Part shown: one piece after another, positions 33,863 through 41,945 of the stretch
How positions within the stretch are numbered: the first letter of the stretch is position 1
Layout of the letters: each line of letters begins with the position of its first letter
Assembly: GCF_042675645.1 (NCBI RefSeq)
Contig: NZ_JBHTJH010000004.1
Span: forward strand, 620,001-684,000
Direction: 5' to 3'
Length of the DNA: 64,000 nt
Source of the DNA: Sungkyunkwania multivorans
Lineage (GTDB): Bacteria; Bacteroidota; Bacteroidia; Flavobacteriales; Flavobacteriaceae
Notes under the pieces: generated by a model
The model's database searches: none
Seen by the model: only the letters and a program-made list of their open reading frames with translations
What the model was told of the DNA's origin: nothing
Program-made: the position numbers and the translations under genes

Positions 33863-35608
33863 TTAATTTATTTGAACCAATGAACCTTCTACTTTTGCAA
33901 TGGCGCTTGAGGTAAGCTCTGCTCCAGCACCTCCATCGGCCTTGAACTCGGCATCCGCTTTCACCTCTACGTTGGTTCCCTGTATCTTCACGTCTCCCGA
34001 AGCTTTGATCTCTATATCTCCGTTGCTTTCCATTTTAATACCATCGCCGTCTATGGTGATGACATTAGAGTTGTCATCTTCGATCTTTATAACACCAGCG
34101 TCTTCATCGAGACTGATCAGTTTTCCAGCAGGAGTGGAAATATTTATGGACTTCTTGTCGTCGTCGAACATCACTTTCATTTCGCTTCGTGTCACAAATC
34201 CCTTTTCATGATTGTCGTCAGAGGCTGTGATGGGTGCTGGCTTGGCGCTGCTATTCAACATTCCCAGCACCACTGCATGATTTGGGTCTTCGTTGATAAA
34301 GCCGATGATGACCTCGTCACCGATTTCGGGTCTAAAGAAAGATCCGCGATTCTCACCGGCATCCAACGTTCCCACGCGACACCATATTCCTTGTTCTTGA
34401 TTGTCGATGATCGGAATTTGTACTAGGATGCGTTCTTCGCCATCGGGATCATCTGCCAATTGGGATACGATGCCCACTTGCAGACCTTGTATGGCAGGCA
34501 GCAGACCTGCTGCAGGTTGTGCATGAATGTCGAAGGTTTCCGAAAACCATTCTGGATTTAGCCCAAATTGAACATCAACGGTCCAATTTCCCTCTGCTAT
34601 ACTGTGCCTTACTCCAGTGATGTAGACATTTCCATTAAAACGATCACCTACACCCTCTAGTTTAAGCACCGTGTTGGGTTTGGCTGCGGGAATTCCTTGA
34701 AATCGAACTCTACCACGTACTTTGGCCAGTTGCTGAAACAACCATTTGGCGTCTGCCCAATCTTGCAATTCGGTATCTGTTACGGCACCACCATGCTTCA
34801 ACTGTAAGTTTTCTAAACCGATGGTATCGCTTAGGTCGCTTGATGAAAGGTTTCCATTGAGGCTTACTCCTGGGTCGGTTCCTTCGATCTCCAATAATTC
34901 TTGGTCCGCATGATTCCAGCCGTATGACGATACTTTGGCAATTTGTGTACGAGCATCGATCTCAGCATCAAAATCCAGCATCGTTGTACCAAAGGTCACT
35001 GTTTCGATCTCTGTTTCGGAGGTAGCAGGCCGCACCACGTCTACCGCACCGTCATCAACAAAGCACAACAGTCCATTGGCTTGTGCACGCGCCACCATAA
35101 AGTCCCAGTCCGAAGCATTGTATTGAACCAGTTCGGGATGGGCATGGTTGGTGTTGTCCACATTGGCATCTAGACCGTGGTCATCGAGCAATTGTTTGAT
35201 GATGTCGCTGTCACTGCTTTCATAGAAGTATTTACTCTTACAGCCTACGGTCATCTTCACGGCTTTATCTTTACACTCAATATGTAATTGCGAGGCATTC
35301 TTTCGGATCTTTATGGCATGTTTTATCACAAGGCCTTTAAAGATCGTTTCTTCGTCGGAATGATATCCAGCAGTGATCTCGATCTCTTTCCCTGGGATAA
35401 ATAGCTCTTCATTGCTCAGTAGGAAATCTCTTGTAGCTGCTTCTCCGTCCTTTAAGATGATATAGGCGGTGGGGACACGGTTGACTTCTTTAGATACTTC
35501 GATACTCAATACCTCATTGGCTTTAGAAAGCTCATTGCCATCCACGAGGACCTTAAAGGTGATCAAGTCTGCACTTTTAGAAGTTTGTATGACGCCGCTG
35601 TTGTTCAT
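33863..35608 (-). CDS. VgrG-like spike protein (Afp8-like)
   Basis: The protein is 581 aa. Residues 1-350 are the gp27-like base (DLITFKVLVDGNELSKANEVLSIEV, ASDWDFMVARAQANGLLCFVDDG, KHGGAVTDTELQDWADAKW). Residues about 370-450 are the OB fold of the gp5 type (GLQVGIVSQL...RILVQIPI...GIWCRVGTLDAGENRGSFFRPEIGDEVIIGF). Residues 490-581 form the repetitive beta-helical spike (SNGDIEIKASGDVKIQG type, ending in VEGSLVQIN). Length and order match eCIS spikes, and no effector extension is present. It abuts the LysM gene directly and is followed by the PAAR tip gene. Confidence 0.92.
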   Translation of the reverse strand: MNNSGVIQTSKSADLITFKVLVDGNELSKANEVLSIEVSKEVNRVPTAYIILKDGEAATRDFLLSNEELFIPGKEIEITAGYHSDEETIFKGLVIKHAIKIRKNASQLHIECKDKAVKMTVGCKSKYFYESSDSDIIKQLLDDHGLDANVDNTNHAHPELVQYNASDWDFMVARAQANGLLCFVDDGAVDVVRPATSETEIETVTFGTTMLDFDAEIDARTQIAKVSSYGWNHADQELLEIEGTDPGVSLNGNLSSSDLSDTIGLENLQLKHGGAVTDTELQDWADAKWLFQQLAKVRGRVRFQGIPAAKPNTVLKLEGVGDRFNGNVYITGVRHSIAEGNWTVDVQFGLNPEWFSETFDIHAQPAAGLLPAIQGLQVGIVSQLADDPDGEERILVQIPIIDNQEQGIWCRVGTLDAGENRGSFFRPEIGDEVIIGFINEDPNHAVVLGMLNSSAKPAPITASDDNHEKGFVTRSEMKVMFDDDKKSINISTPAGKLISLDEDAGVIKIEDDNSNVITIDGDGIKMESNGDIEIKASGDVKIQGTNVEVKADAEFKADGGAGAELTSSAIAKVEGSLVQIN

Positions 35609-36334
35609 TTAGCTGGTTTTTTTGATTGGAGGAAAAAAAACTTTTTGTCCTGCCTGTAATGTTCTAAAATTGATGATGTTGTTTGCTTTTGCGACTTCCA
35701 GATAGTATTTGGAGTCACCATAGATATCATAGGTCATCAGAGGAAGCGTATCGCCAGCTTTGGCTGTGCGATAATGGGTGAGGTCTGGTGAGCTGTTGTT
35801 TTCTGCTGCCGCTCTTTTGTTGTCCTCTATGACTGAGATAAATTTCACCTTTGCGATAGCTCTAAGTGGTGTGCCATCGGAACGGAAAAGTTTGTACTCA
35901 AAAGACATTTCTGTAAGAACTCCTTGAAAATTTAGGTCTCCCCATAATATCCAGAGATAGTTTGGTTTATGACTATCTCCATTATAGGCATAGACCGTCT
36001 TTTTGAAGTCCTCGATATCCTTGCTGATCCCAGTACCATAATCTTTATAGACATACTCGGAAGCGTCCCCGTTCTCGTCCTTACCATAATGTGCTATGAC
36101 CCCAGTTCGGTCAAATAGTAACTCCAGGTCTAAGTCCGGTGGAGGTGATCTCGTAAATTTTGGAGCTGTATTACTGCTTCCGCTTCCCTGTTCCTTTTTA
36201 TATTCAGTTTTGAAAATTTGCGAATATTTATCTGGATTGAGCAATGCGGTGTATTCGAGCTCCTTTATTTCATCTTGAAAGGTTTCGTCCTTGTAGCACT
36301 TAATGATCAATTTGGTTAAATCTCCTCCGCTCAT
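35609..36334 (-). CDS. LysM-domain baseplate hub protein (Afp7-like)
   Basis: The protein has 241 aa from ATG 36334; the codon before it is TTG. The N-terminal half reads LIIKCYKDETFQDEIKELEYTALLNPDKYSQIFK, typical of the CIS LysM family. The C-terminal 50 residues form a LysM fold (HYRTAKAGDTLPLMTYDIYGDSKYYLEVAKANNI then LQAGQKVFFPPI). In contractile systems this protein, related to phage gp53/gpU, clamps hub to tube rather than binding cell walls. It directly abuts the spike gene and is 10 nt downstream of the DUF5908 gene. Confidence 0.88.
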   Translation of the reverse strand: MSGGDLTKLIIKCYKDETFQDEIKELEYTALLNPDKYSQIFKTEYKKEQGSGSSNTAPKFTRSPPPDLDLELLFDRTGVIAHYGKDENGDASEYVYKDYGTGISKDIEDFKKTVYAYNGDSHKPNYLWILWGDLNFQGVLTEMSFEYKLFRSDGTPLRAIAKVKFISVIEDNKRAAAENNSSPDLTHYRTAKAGDTLPLMTYDIYGDSKYYLEVAKANNIINFRTLQAGQKVFFPPIKKTS

Positions 36335-36344
36335 CAAAATAATT

Positions 36345-36509
36345 TTAACGTTCTTTTTGTCTTTCTAAAATCCCCATTACTTGTTCGACACAGGCAGATA
36401 TCAATTGCTCCTTGCCCTCGCTATCTTGATCATCACCGGCACCTGCTCCTCGATTTGGACCTTCGTCCAGATTGATCTTTATGTGCAGCTCTTTGATTTC
36501 TATAGGCAT
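36345..36509 (-). CDS. Small DUF5908-family eCIS protein (54 aa)
   Basis: The frame is ATG at 36509 to TAA at 36345, encoding 54 aa. It begins MPIEIKELHIKINLDEG, continues with a Gly/Asp-rich linker and ends with an amphipathic helix (EQLISACVEQVMGILERQKER). A short protein starting MPIEIKELHI between tube and LysM genes is the DUF5908 family of Bacteroidota-type eCIS loci. It lies 2 nt after the second tube gene and 10 nt before the LysM gene, so it is surely co-translated. Its role is not established. The two-part layout, a strand and a helix, suggests an adaptor. Confidence 0.85.
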   Translation of the reverse strand: MPIEIKELHIKINLDEGPNRGAGAGDDQDSEGKEQLISACVEQVMGILERQKER

Positions 36510-36511
36510 GA

Positions 36512-36961
36512 TTAGGCGATTTTGAAATAATTATATGTCAACTCTAAAGATTCTATGACTATCTTGTTTTCCTCGGCGTTCAGGTCGCTTACATTCCATT
36601 TTACAGGATATGCATGTACTACATTCCAAGAAAATAGAGGTTCATGTTTTTCGTCTAAGAGCGACACACTTAGATCTGCAGGAACGATCTCGTAATTTTC
36701 GAGCGCATTCTTACACCACGTGATCAGCCCTGAGTCTTTTAATAATCCTCGCTTTAGGACAAGGTTTGGATACTTTGTCCTAACGGGGATCTTGTGTTTG
36801 AATCGGTTTTCGCCACCTTCAGCAATCTCCTCGGTTTCCAGGTCTACAGATAGACCGGAAACCGATTGAAATTGATGGTCGTTACTTTTAAGTTCAATAC
36901 CGTCTAATCGGGTAAATTCAACCTTAAAGTGAAAACCGACGGGTGGATAATAGCCAGCCAT
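36512..36961 (-). CDS. Inner tube protein 2, tube-initiator-like (Afp5-like)
   Basis: The protein is 149 aa of the T4 gp19/Hcp-like phage tail tube fold: FHFKVEFTRLDG, SVSGLSVDLETEEIAEGGENRFKHKIPVRTKYPNLVLKRGLLKDSGLITWC, and VSLLDEKHEPLFSWNVVHAYPVKW. It is a diverged copy of the upstream tube protein, sharing the block LDEKHEP-xSW. In Afp-like systems a second tube protein forms the first ring on the baseplate. The ATG at 36961 overlaps the stop of tube 1 by one base (TAATG). Confidence 0.9.
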   Translation of the reverse strand: MAGYYPPVGFHFKVEFTRLDGIELKSNDHQFQSVSGLSVDLETEEIAEGGENRFKHKIPVRTKYPNLVLKRGLLKDSGLITWCKNALENYEIVPADLSVSLLDEKHEPLFSWNVVHAYPVKWNVSDLNAEENKIVIESLELTYNYFKIA

Positions 36962-37401
36962 TATAACAAGGATAACTTCTCGTGGACGAATTCTGCCGTC
37001 TCTATCGCGATCTCATTCCCATCTGCTTTAAGATCGGTAGACTGGATCTTGGTGAGATATGCTCTTTCGGCCTTCCAGCTTACAATGGGCTCGTGCTTCT
37101 CGTCTAGCATACTGATGGTGAGATCTCCGCGATACTGCTCTTCTCCTTCTTGGAAATAAACGGTCTTCACCCATTGCGTATAGAATTCTTTGCTCTTGTC
37201 AGCAAATGTGCCACGCTTTAATGTGATGTTGCTGTACTTGCGAAGCCCCGGTTGTTTGGTCTTGTGATATTCGGTATCGGCGCCTCCTCGATATTCGATC
37301 ATTTCCGCCTCAAAATCGAGACCTGAAACTTCGGTACAATTAAATTCGGTGTCTCCAAAGGATACTTTAAAATGAAACTTTGGTAATGGATATGTTGCCA
37401 T
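36961..37401 (-). CDS. Major inner tube protein 1 (Afp1-like)
   Basis: The protein is 146 aa. Tube-fold blocks are FHFKVSFGDTEF, CTEVSGLDFEAEMIEYRGGADTEYHKTKQPGLRKYSNITLKRGTF, and TISMLDEKHEPIVSWKAERAYLTKIQSTDLKADGNEIAIE. This is the stacked Hcp-like tube through which eCIS cargo is carried. It follows the sheath gene by 34 nt and is coupled to tube 2. It is assigned as the major tube because it is closest to the sheath gene and has the more canonical sequence. Confidence 0.92.
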   Translation of the reverse strand: MATYPLPKFHFKVSFGDTEFNCTEVSGLDFEAEMIEYRGGADTEYHKTKQPGLRKYSNITLKRGTFADKSKEFYTQWVKTVYFQEGEEQYRGDLTISMLDEKHEPIVSWKAERAYLTKIQSTDLKADGNEIAIETAEFVHEKLSLL

Positions 37402-37435
37402 GATGTTTTTTTTTAAGTTTTATTGTTTTTATTGC

Positions 37436-39409
37436 TTATGCTTCTTGCATTTTGTGAGAGAATCTCAAGATGATGAACTCTGCAGGACGAACGACTGCCA
37501 TACCTATTTCGACGATCATCTCACCTTCAAGGATATTTTGGGCGGTCATCGTTTCGCCAAGCCCTACATTTACATAGAAGGCCTTATCGGGAGTTGGCCC
37601 AGCCAAGGCTCCTGCTCGCCATTGTTGTGTAAGGAAATTATCGATCATCGCCTTAACACGTGTCCAGGTGTTCTTATCATTTGGTTCAAAGACGAATTGT
37701 TCTGTCGCTTTTTTGATAGATTCTTCGGCCATATTGAAGAAGCGACGAACGGGAACATAGCGCCATTCATTGTCATTCCCTGCCAATGTGCGAGCGCCCC
37801 AAACGAGGGTTCCTTTTCCAATAAAGGTGCGAATGGCATTGATGGATTTCCCGGTTGGAGGATGTACATTCAAAAGCTCTTGATCCTCACTTGAAACCGG
37901 TACCGAAGGTTTAGAAACATATACAACCCCAACATTGGCAGGCGCTTTCCAGACGCCTCTGTCAGAATCCACTCTGGCATACACTCCGGCCATCGTGGAG
38001 CTTGGAGGTAACTTCACAGGCATCAATCCAATTTCTGCCTTTATCGCATTATACATTTGGTCATCCTCATCCTTGATCACACTTAATTTCTTTACGACGG
38101 CACTTCCACTTGCTGTTGGAAGGTTATCGATGAGATCTTTAAGTTCCCCTGAAGCTACCAAGGTGTCGATCTTCACTTTTAGTGGATCGGTGGCCGGTGT
38201 ATCATCGTCATGGATGCCTAGAACTCTTCTCAACGCGTTGACACTGGTAGTGCTACTTGTAATTTCATTGAGTACCATGGTTTTAGAAGTATCGGCATTG
38301 AGCCTGTCGATGGTCTTGTTCAAACCTAGTACCGTTTCCTCGAGTACATCCGTGATCCAAGTGTCCAAGGCGTTGGCTTGTGTTGGTGCACTTCCATCAT
38401 TGCGAGCGACAGAAAGTGCCTTCTCTAACTCAGCCTGAAGCCCATGGATATAAGATAACATTTTGTTGACATTTGCCTTGATATCTGGGATCATCGCCAC
38501 GGCATCCGCATCTTCACTAGGACCTGAAAGGGCGGTCACATCAGCTTCTAAGGTGTCTAGCTCTGCGATCATCACGTCTATCAGTGCCGTATTGATGGTA
38601 TCTGAGATGTTCTGCACCTCTTGTTGTACGTTGGTAGGGCTAGAGCTTGCGATGGTCACATCGATCTGTGATTCATCATATGCATAATCCAAAATGGTTT
38701 CTAGGAAGGGGTAGTATACGGCACCGTATTTCAAATAGTCCTTTCCTAGGGTAATGCCAGAGCGAATCGCATCATCTGGGTCTAGCGTAACATAAGGAGT
38801 TCCCCCTGGATCGGAGAGTGATGTGTCGTGCTCCTTATCGGAATAGGTGTCGATAATGGTAAATCGATCCTGCAAATCCTTGCACTGTTGGAGTGCCTCG
38901 GTATAGATCGCATAGAAATCTCCATCTCCTGCCAGTGAAGTAGCATCTGGAAAGAGTAAGAGTGTTGGCTCATCTTCTTTTCTAATTTCTGCGAGACCTG
39001 ATTGCAGATCAGCTAATACCACCGCGGTTTTTTGGTCACCTGCAGCAGCTCCGTACTCACCCACAGATGAAATATAGCATGGGCCTCCACCGTTGGCAAA
39101 ATACATTTGCATGGAGTAATACATGAGAAAAGGAGACTTGTTCGGTTTTTCTGGAGGGGTGGCATTGACATCTCCATCTGTTACAGTAACAGTGATATCT
39201 GTTTCTTGCTTCGCCTTCCCAAAAAATTCCTCATACTCCAAGAGAGAGCTAATTCTAATAGGCTTCCCAATAAGGTCACCATTGACCTTTTTTGTTGCTT
39301 TTTCGGTGTAACCGATAAAGGCAGGGATTGCCGTTTCTACTTGAGCCACAGAGGGAGGGAATTTGGTGATCTCCTCAACATAGACTCCTGGTGTGCTGTA
39401 CGTTGCCAT
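37436..39409 (-). CDS. Contractile sheath protein (Afp2/3-like)
   Basis: The protein is 657 aa. The N-terminus TYSTPGVYVEEITKFPPSVAQVETAIPAFIGYTEKA is the classic phage tail sheath start. The C-terminal domain (GKGTLVWGARTLAGNDNEWRYVPVRRFFNMAEESIKKATEQFVFEPND, ending VVRPAEFIILRFSHKM) is the conserved sheath core that contacts the tube. A middle insertion of about 250 residues (200-470), rich in Ala/Thr/Val helices, is the surface-exposed variable domain. Only one sheath gene is present, whereas Afp has three. The energy for contraction is stored in this polymer. Confidence 0.94.
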   Translation of the reverse strand: MATYSTPGVYVEEITKFPPSVAQVETAIPAFIGYTEKATKKVNGDLIGKPIRISSLLEYEEFFGKAKQETDITVTVTDGDVNATPPEKPNKSPFLMYYSMQMYFANGGGPCYISSVGEYGAAAGDQKTAVVLADLQSGLAEIRKEDEPTLLLFPDATSLAGDGDFYAIYTEALQQCKDLQDRFTIIDTYSDKEHDTSLSDPGGTPYVTLDPDDAIRSGITLGKDYLKYGAVYYPFLETILDYAYDESQIDVTIASSSPTNVQQEVQNISDTINTALIDVMIAELDTLEADVTALSGPSEDADAVAMIPDIKANVNKMLSYIHGLQAELEKALSVARNDGSAPTQANALDTWITDVLEETVLGLNKTIDRLNADTSKTMVLNEITSSTTSVNALRRVLGIHDDDTPATDPLKVKIDTLVASGELKDLIDNLPTASGSAVVKKLSVIKDEDDQMYNAIKAEIGLMPVKLPPSSTMAGVYARVDSDRGVWKAPANVGVVYVSKPSVPVSSEDQELLNVHPPTGKSINAIRTFIGKGTLVWGARTLAGNDNEWRYVPVRRFFNMAEESIKKATEQFVFEPNDKNTWTRVKAMIDNFLTQQWRAGALAGPTPDKAFYVNVGLGETMTAQNILEGEMIVEIGMAVVRPAEFIILRFSHKMQEA

Positions 39410-39432
39410 AATTTAAATATTTGTTTTTGGTT

Positions 39433-40413
39433 TTAAATGAATATTTCTGAATAGTAATTATTATCGTCTTCCAGTTTAATGAGATGTGCGTCTGGGTTGG
39501 GATAATTAAGATCGGTGCTTGGCTCGGGGTCCAAGTCTTCTTTTACGATTTCTACAAAACCGTTTTTGGTGAGCGGTTTTTCTTCTTCTGTGGTGAAGCT
39601 TAAATTTTCCTTTTCTTGAATATATCGCCAAAAGGTACTTCGGTTCACCATGTGCAGTGTGAAGCTCGGAGCATCTTCTGGCAAGTACTGTTTTATATCA
39701 TTCGGGTCATCATCGTTGTATAGCAACAGATCGTTATCAGAATCTCCTTTGACATGTAAGGTGACAAAGCCTAAGAGCCCATTTTTCTTTTCTCTTTCTA
39801 TGTAAGCATTCAATATTTTTTGGGCTTCCGTGGTTCCGAGGTCGGTGTCTGGAATGCTTGTGATGGCATCCGTACCGATAACCGTATTGTTCAATTGTCC
39901 AGTCACAGCCAAAGAATGTATGAGGAGTCGACTACCTTGTTCACTTAGTAAATAATCCTCATCGACAATGCCATCACCCGTAAAAATATTTGCGAAACCG
40001 CCACCTTCGGTAGAAAGTTTCTTATTCGTAAAGTGATAGAGCCGGTGACTATTGATGTCTTCCAAATTCGAATAGTTGTTAAAAAAGGGATCTGATGCGC
40101 GGACCTCAAATACCAAAGCGAGGTCGTCTGCAAATGGGATTATTGGTTGATGTTCGTCGTCACCGTCTATTGTAACATCGATAACACTGACCAATACTCT
40201 GATGCCATGAGGGTTCTTACGCCAGAGCATTCTATGGTTTCTTAGTGTTGATTTGCTTGCTGGCATAGGCGTTACCATCATAAACTCTGAAAGATTGTAT
40301 TTTAAAAGCTGTACATCTTTTTCATCGTCGGTCATATCTAAAAACTTGGAGGTCCCGTCGTCCAAGAAAAAGGCATGATGGATATTGATGTTGAATATTG
40401 ATTTGTATAGCAT
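39433..40413 (-). CDS. Unknown conserved-position eCIS protein between cap and sheath genes
   Basis: The protein is 326 aa. I do not recognise the family. The start is MLYKSIFNINIHHAFFLDDGT. A strand-rich block follows (ILVS-type: IRVLVSVIDVTIDGDDEHQP), then an acidic middle and an Asp/Asn-rich C-terminus (LIKLEDDNNYYSEIFI). It has no signal peptide or membrane segment. It lies 3 nt after the DUF4255 cap gene and 23 nt before the sheath gene. This placement, and the known presence of extra cap-adaptor proteins in the Bacteroidota AlgoCIS particle, makes a cap or cap-adaptor role a reasonable guess and nothing more. Confidence 0.7.
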   Translation of the reverse strand: MLYKSIFNINIHHAFFLDDGTSKFLDMTDDEKDVQLLKYNLSEFMMVTPMPASKSTLRNHRMLWRKNPHGIRVLVSVIDVTIDGDDEHQPIIPFADDLALVFEVRASDPFFNNYSNLEDINSHRLYHFTNKKLSTEGGGFANIFTGDGIVDEDYLLSEQGSRLLIHSLAVTGQLNNTVIGTDAITSIPDTDLGTTEAQKILNAYIEREKKNGLLGFVTLHVKGDSDNDLLLYNDDDPNDIKQYLPEDAPSFTLHMVNRSTFWRYIQEKENLSFTTEEEKPLTKNGFVEIVKEDLDPEPSTDLNYPNPDAHLIKLEDDNNYYSEIFI

Positions 40414-40416
40414 AGC

Positions 40417-41004
40417 CTAATTTCTATTTATGTTGCGTGGGAGTCCAGTGATGACCACTCCTTTTTTGCTTGTCACGTCCCTTTCAATTTCTACAAGACT
40501 TAGTTTGTAGAGCAGAGATGGTAGCTGCTTGCCACCGAGGGTGCTCCATACAAAGTTCATCTCCTCGAAAGTGGGGGTATATAGTTCTACCGTAAACTTG
40601 AAGTTGCTGATACCGCTGAGGTCGATATCGTTTCGGTTGTAGGTCGTATTGTTTTGTGTAAAGACCTTTTTACCTTGAAAAAACTCGGAGATCTTAGAGA
40701 TGTTTCTCAGGGAGATGGTATAGGTATCCCTGTTTGCTGCAAAGAGCAGATACAAGTTCAAATAAATGATTGGGTTTTTATAGGTGACACTATCATTGGA
40801 CACCTGCCTGTTGAAATGATTTTTCAGAGTGACCTCCTCCTCGATGTTTATAAGGCTGAGGGCAACGGCATCTTTTAAAGGGGAATTGGGCTCGTGCGAA
40901 TCTACAAAGGCGATATTGTCCAACACCACTGGTGTTTGCATACCTTCGGCTTCTAGATAATCATTGACCTGTTTGGTTAGAATGTGTAAAACTTCAAAAA
41001 TCAT
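40417..41004 (-). CDS. DUF4255-family cap protein (Afp16/Pvc16-like)
   Basis: The protein is 195 aa. It contains the DUF4255/Pvc16 N-terminal pattern: FEVLHILTKQVNDYL, NSPLKDAVALSLINIEEEVTLKN, PIIYLNLYLLFAA and FTVELYTPTFEEMNFVWSTLGGKQLPSLLYKL. Afp16-like proteins terminate the tube and sheath at the end far from the baseplate. It is the first gene of the eCIS operon, with a regulated-looking promoter region immediately upstream. Confidence 0.9.
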   Translation of the reverse strand: MIFEVLHILTKQVNDYLEAEGMQTPVVLDNIAFVDSHEPNSPLKDAVALSLINIEEEVTLKNHFNRQVSNDSVTYKNPIIYLNLYLLFAANRDTYTISLRNISKISEFFQGKKVFTQNNTTYNRNDIDLSGISNFKFTVELYTPTFEEMNFVWSTLGGKQLPSLLYKLSLVEIERDVTSKKGVVITGLPRNINRN

Positions 41005-41052
41005 TATTGGTTGGTTATTGATTGGATTTCTGAAGAGGTTTTGCTAGGGAAT

Positions 41053-41134
41053 ACGCTATTGTGATTCACAAAAATAGCGTAATGTGTAAATGGTATATAG
41101 CGTGTTTCACCTTAAACTGAGGGGGAAAAATCCC
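41053..41134 (-). promoter_or_regulatory. eCIS operon promoter with inverted repeat and two activator-like motifs
   Basis: On the minus strand TATTTTTG (41076-41069) fits the TAnnTTTG -7 box, about 65 nt before the cap gene ATG. It lies inside an inverted repeat ACGCTATT (41053-41060) / AATAGCGT (41073-41080), with a third copy ATATAGCGT at 41095-41103. No -33 TTG is evident. Just upstream are GTGTTTCACC (41102-41111) and GGGGGAAAAATCCC (41121-41134), versions of the locus-wide motif. This layout suggests an activator-dependent promoter. Between 41135 and 41260 nothing is recognised. Confidence 0.45.
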
Positions 41135-41260
41135 TTTTATAAAACAGGAAATAAAAGATGTCTTTTATGTTTGGGAATTCATAATAAGGATGAAAGAAGC
41201 TGTTAAGAGATGGCTGAATAAGATTAAAAAATCGACAAAACGAATGTCTTTAATCGAAAT

Positions 41261-41273
41261 GGGGAAATACCCC
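41261..41273. promoter_or_regulatory. GGGGAAATACCCC palindrome in the divergent intergenic region
   Basis: This is the best-conserved copy of the motif, with GGGG and CCCC arms around AAATA. It sits 140 nt before the lipoprotein start at 41413 and 257 nt before the eCIS start, so it could serve either direction. It is the candidate operator of the response regulator at 43411-44052. Confidence 0.5.
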
Positions 41274-41325
41274 TTTCTCAATAATACGAAAGCCCCTTTT
41301 CTTTGCCATATGCGTAACACTATAT

Positions 41326-41367
41326 TTACTTTTTTAAAAAGTAATCGCGATATACTTAAATAAGTAT
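41326..41367. promoter_or_regulatory. Two AT-rich near-palindromes upstream of the sensor operon
   Basis: TTACTTTTTTAAAAAGTAA (41326-41344) and ATACTTAAATAAGTAT (41352-41367) are near-perfect palindromes. They are 46-87 nt before the lipoprotein ATG. A related half, ATTTACTTTT, lies at 41381-41390. They could be a second operator class or simply promoter AT-content. No role is proven. Confidence 0.3.
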
Positions 41368-41412
41368 CTTTATCCTAAGTATTTACTTTTTAACCTTTTA
41401 ATCAATAATAGC

Positions 41413-41925
41413 ATGAAAAAAATCAACCAATTACTAACTGTAGCACTCATTTTGTCGCTCGTTTTTGTTCTTTCGTGTGGAGATGCCTTTAATTTTCCGC
41501 GAGATTTGAATATTATCGAGGAGAAACTTATTCAGCCGCAACAGGCTGCTGAATGGAGTAAATTATATGAAGAGCGCTACCAAGCTATCAACAGTACAAT
41601 AGGTTATGACGATAATAGGTCTAGCTGGTACTCTGTAAGAGAACTTCAGGCTTACATTGCCTATGCTCAAGTAAAGGCACGAGAGAAAGGATACAACCTC
41701 GAAGGGTTTAGATTACACCTTGCAGTAAATCCAAATCAGGGAGGAGACAACGGATATACCACTATATTTATCGCACCTACAGGTAGCGAGATCGACCCTC
41801 AAAGAGGAAGTATGCTGAATTTTGTTCAGGGCAATAATAATAGGAGTGAGGATATCGATGAAATAGAGGTTTTAGATAAGGGTAGCGGAGGCGACCCACC
41901 ACATGACCTTTACGATGTGGACTAA
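41413..41925 (+). CDS. Predicted lipoprotein, first gene of the sensor operon
   Basis: The protein is 170 aa with a lipoprotein signal peptide: a hydrophobic core (LLTVALILSLVFVL) and lipobox VLSCG with the modified Cys near residue 22. The mature part has one helical stretch (VRELQAYIAYAQVKAREKG), then strands (FRLHLAVNPNQGGDNGYTTIFIAPTG), then an Asp/Gly-rich tail. No named domain is recognised. It is followed 20 nt later by a membrane protein and then by a histidine kinase and response regulator, so it may sense or present a signal at the envelope; that is inference. It is divergent from the eCIS operon. Confidence 0.8.
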   Translation: MKKINQLLTVALILSLVFVLSCGDAFNFPRDLNIIEEKLIQPQQAAEWSKLYEERYQAINSTIGYDDNRSSWYSVRELQAYIAYAQVKAREKGYNLEGFRLHLAVNPNQGGDNGYTTIFIAPTGSEIDPQRGSMLNFVQGNNNRSEDIDEIEVLDKGSGGDPPHDLYDVD

Positions 41926-41945
41926 GAATGCATTGGAGATAGAAA

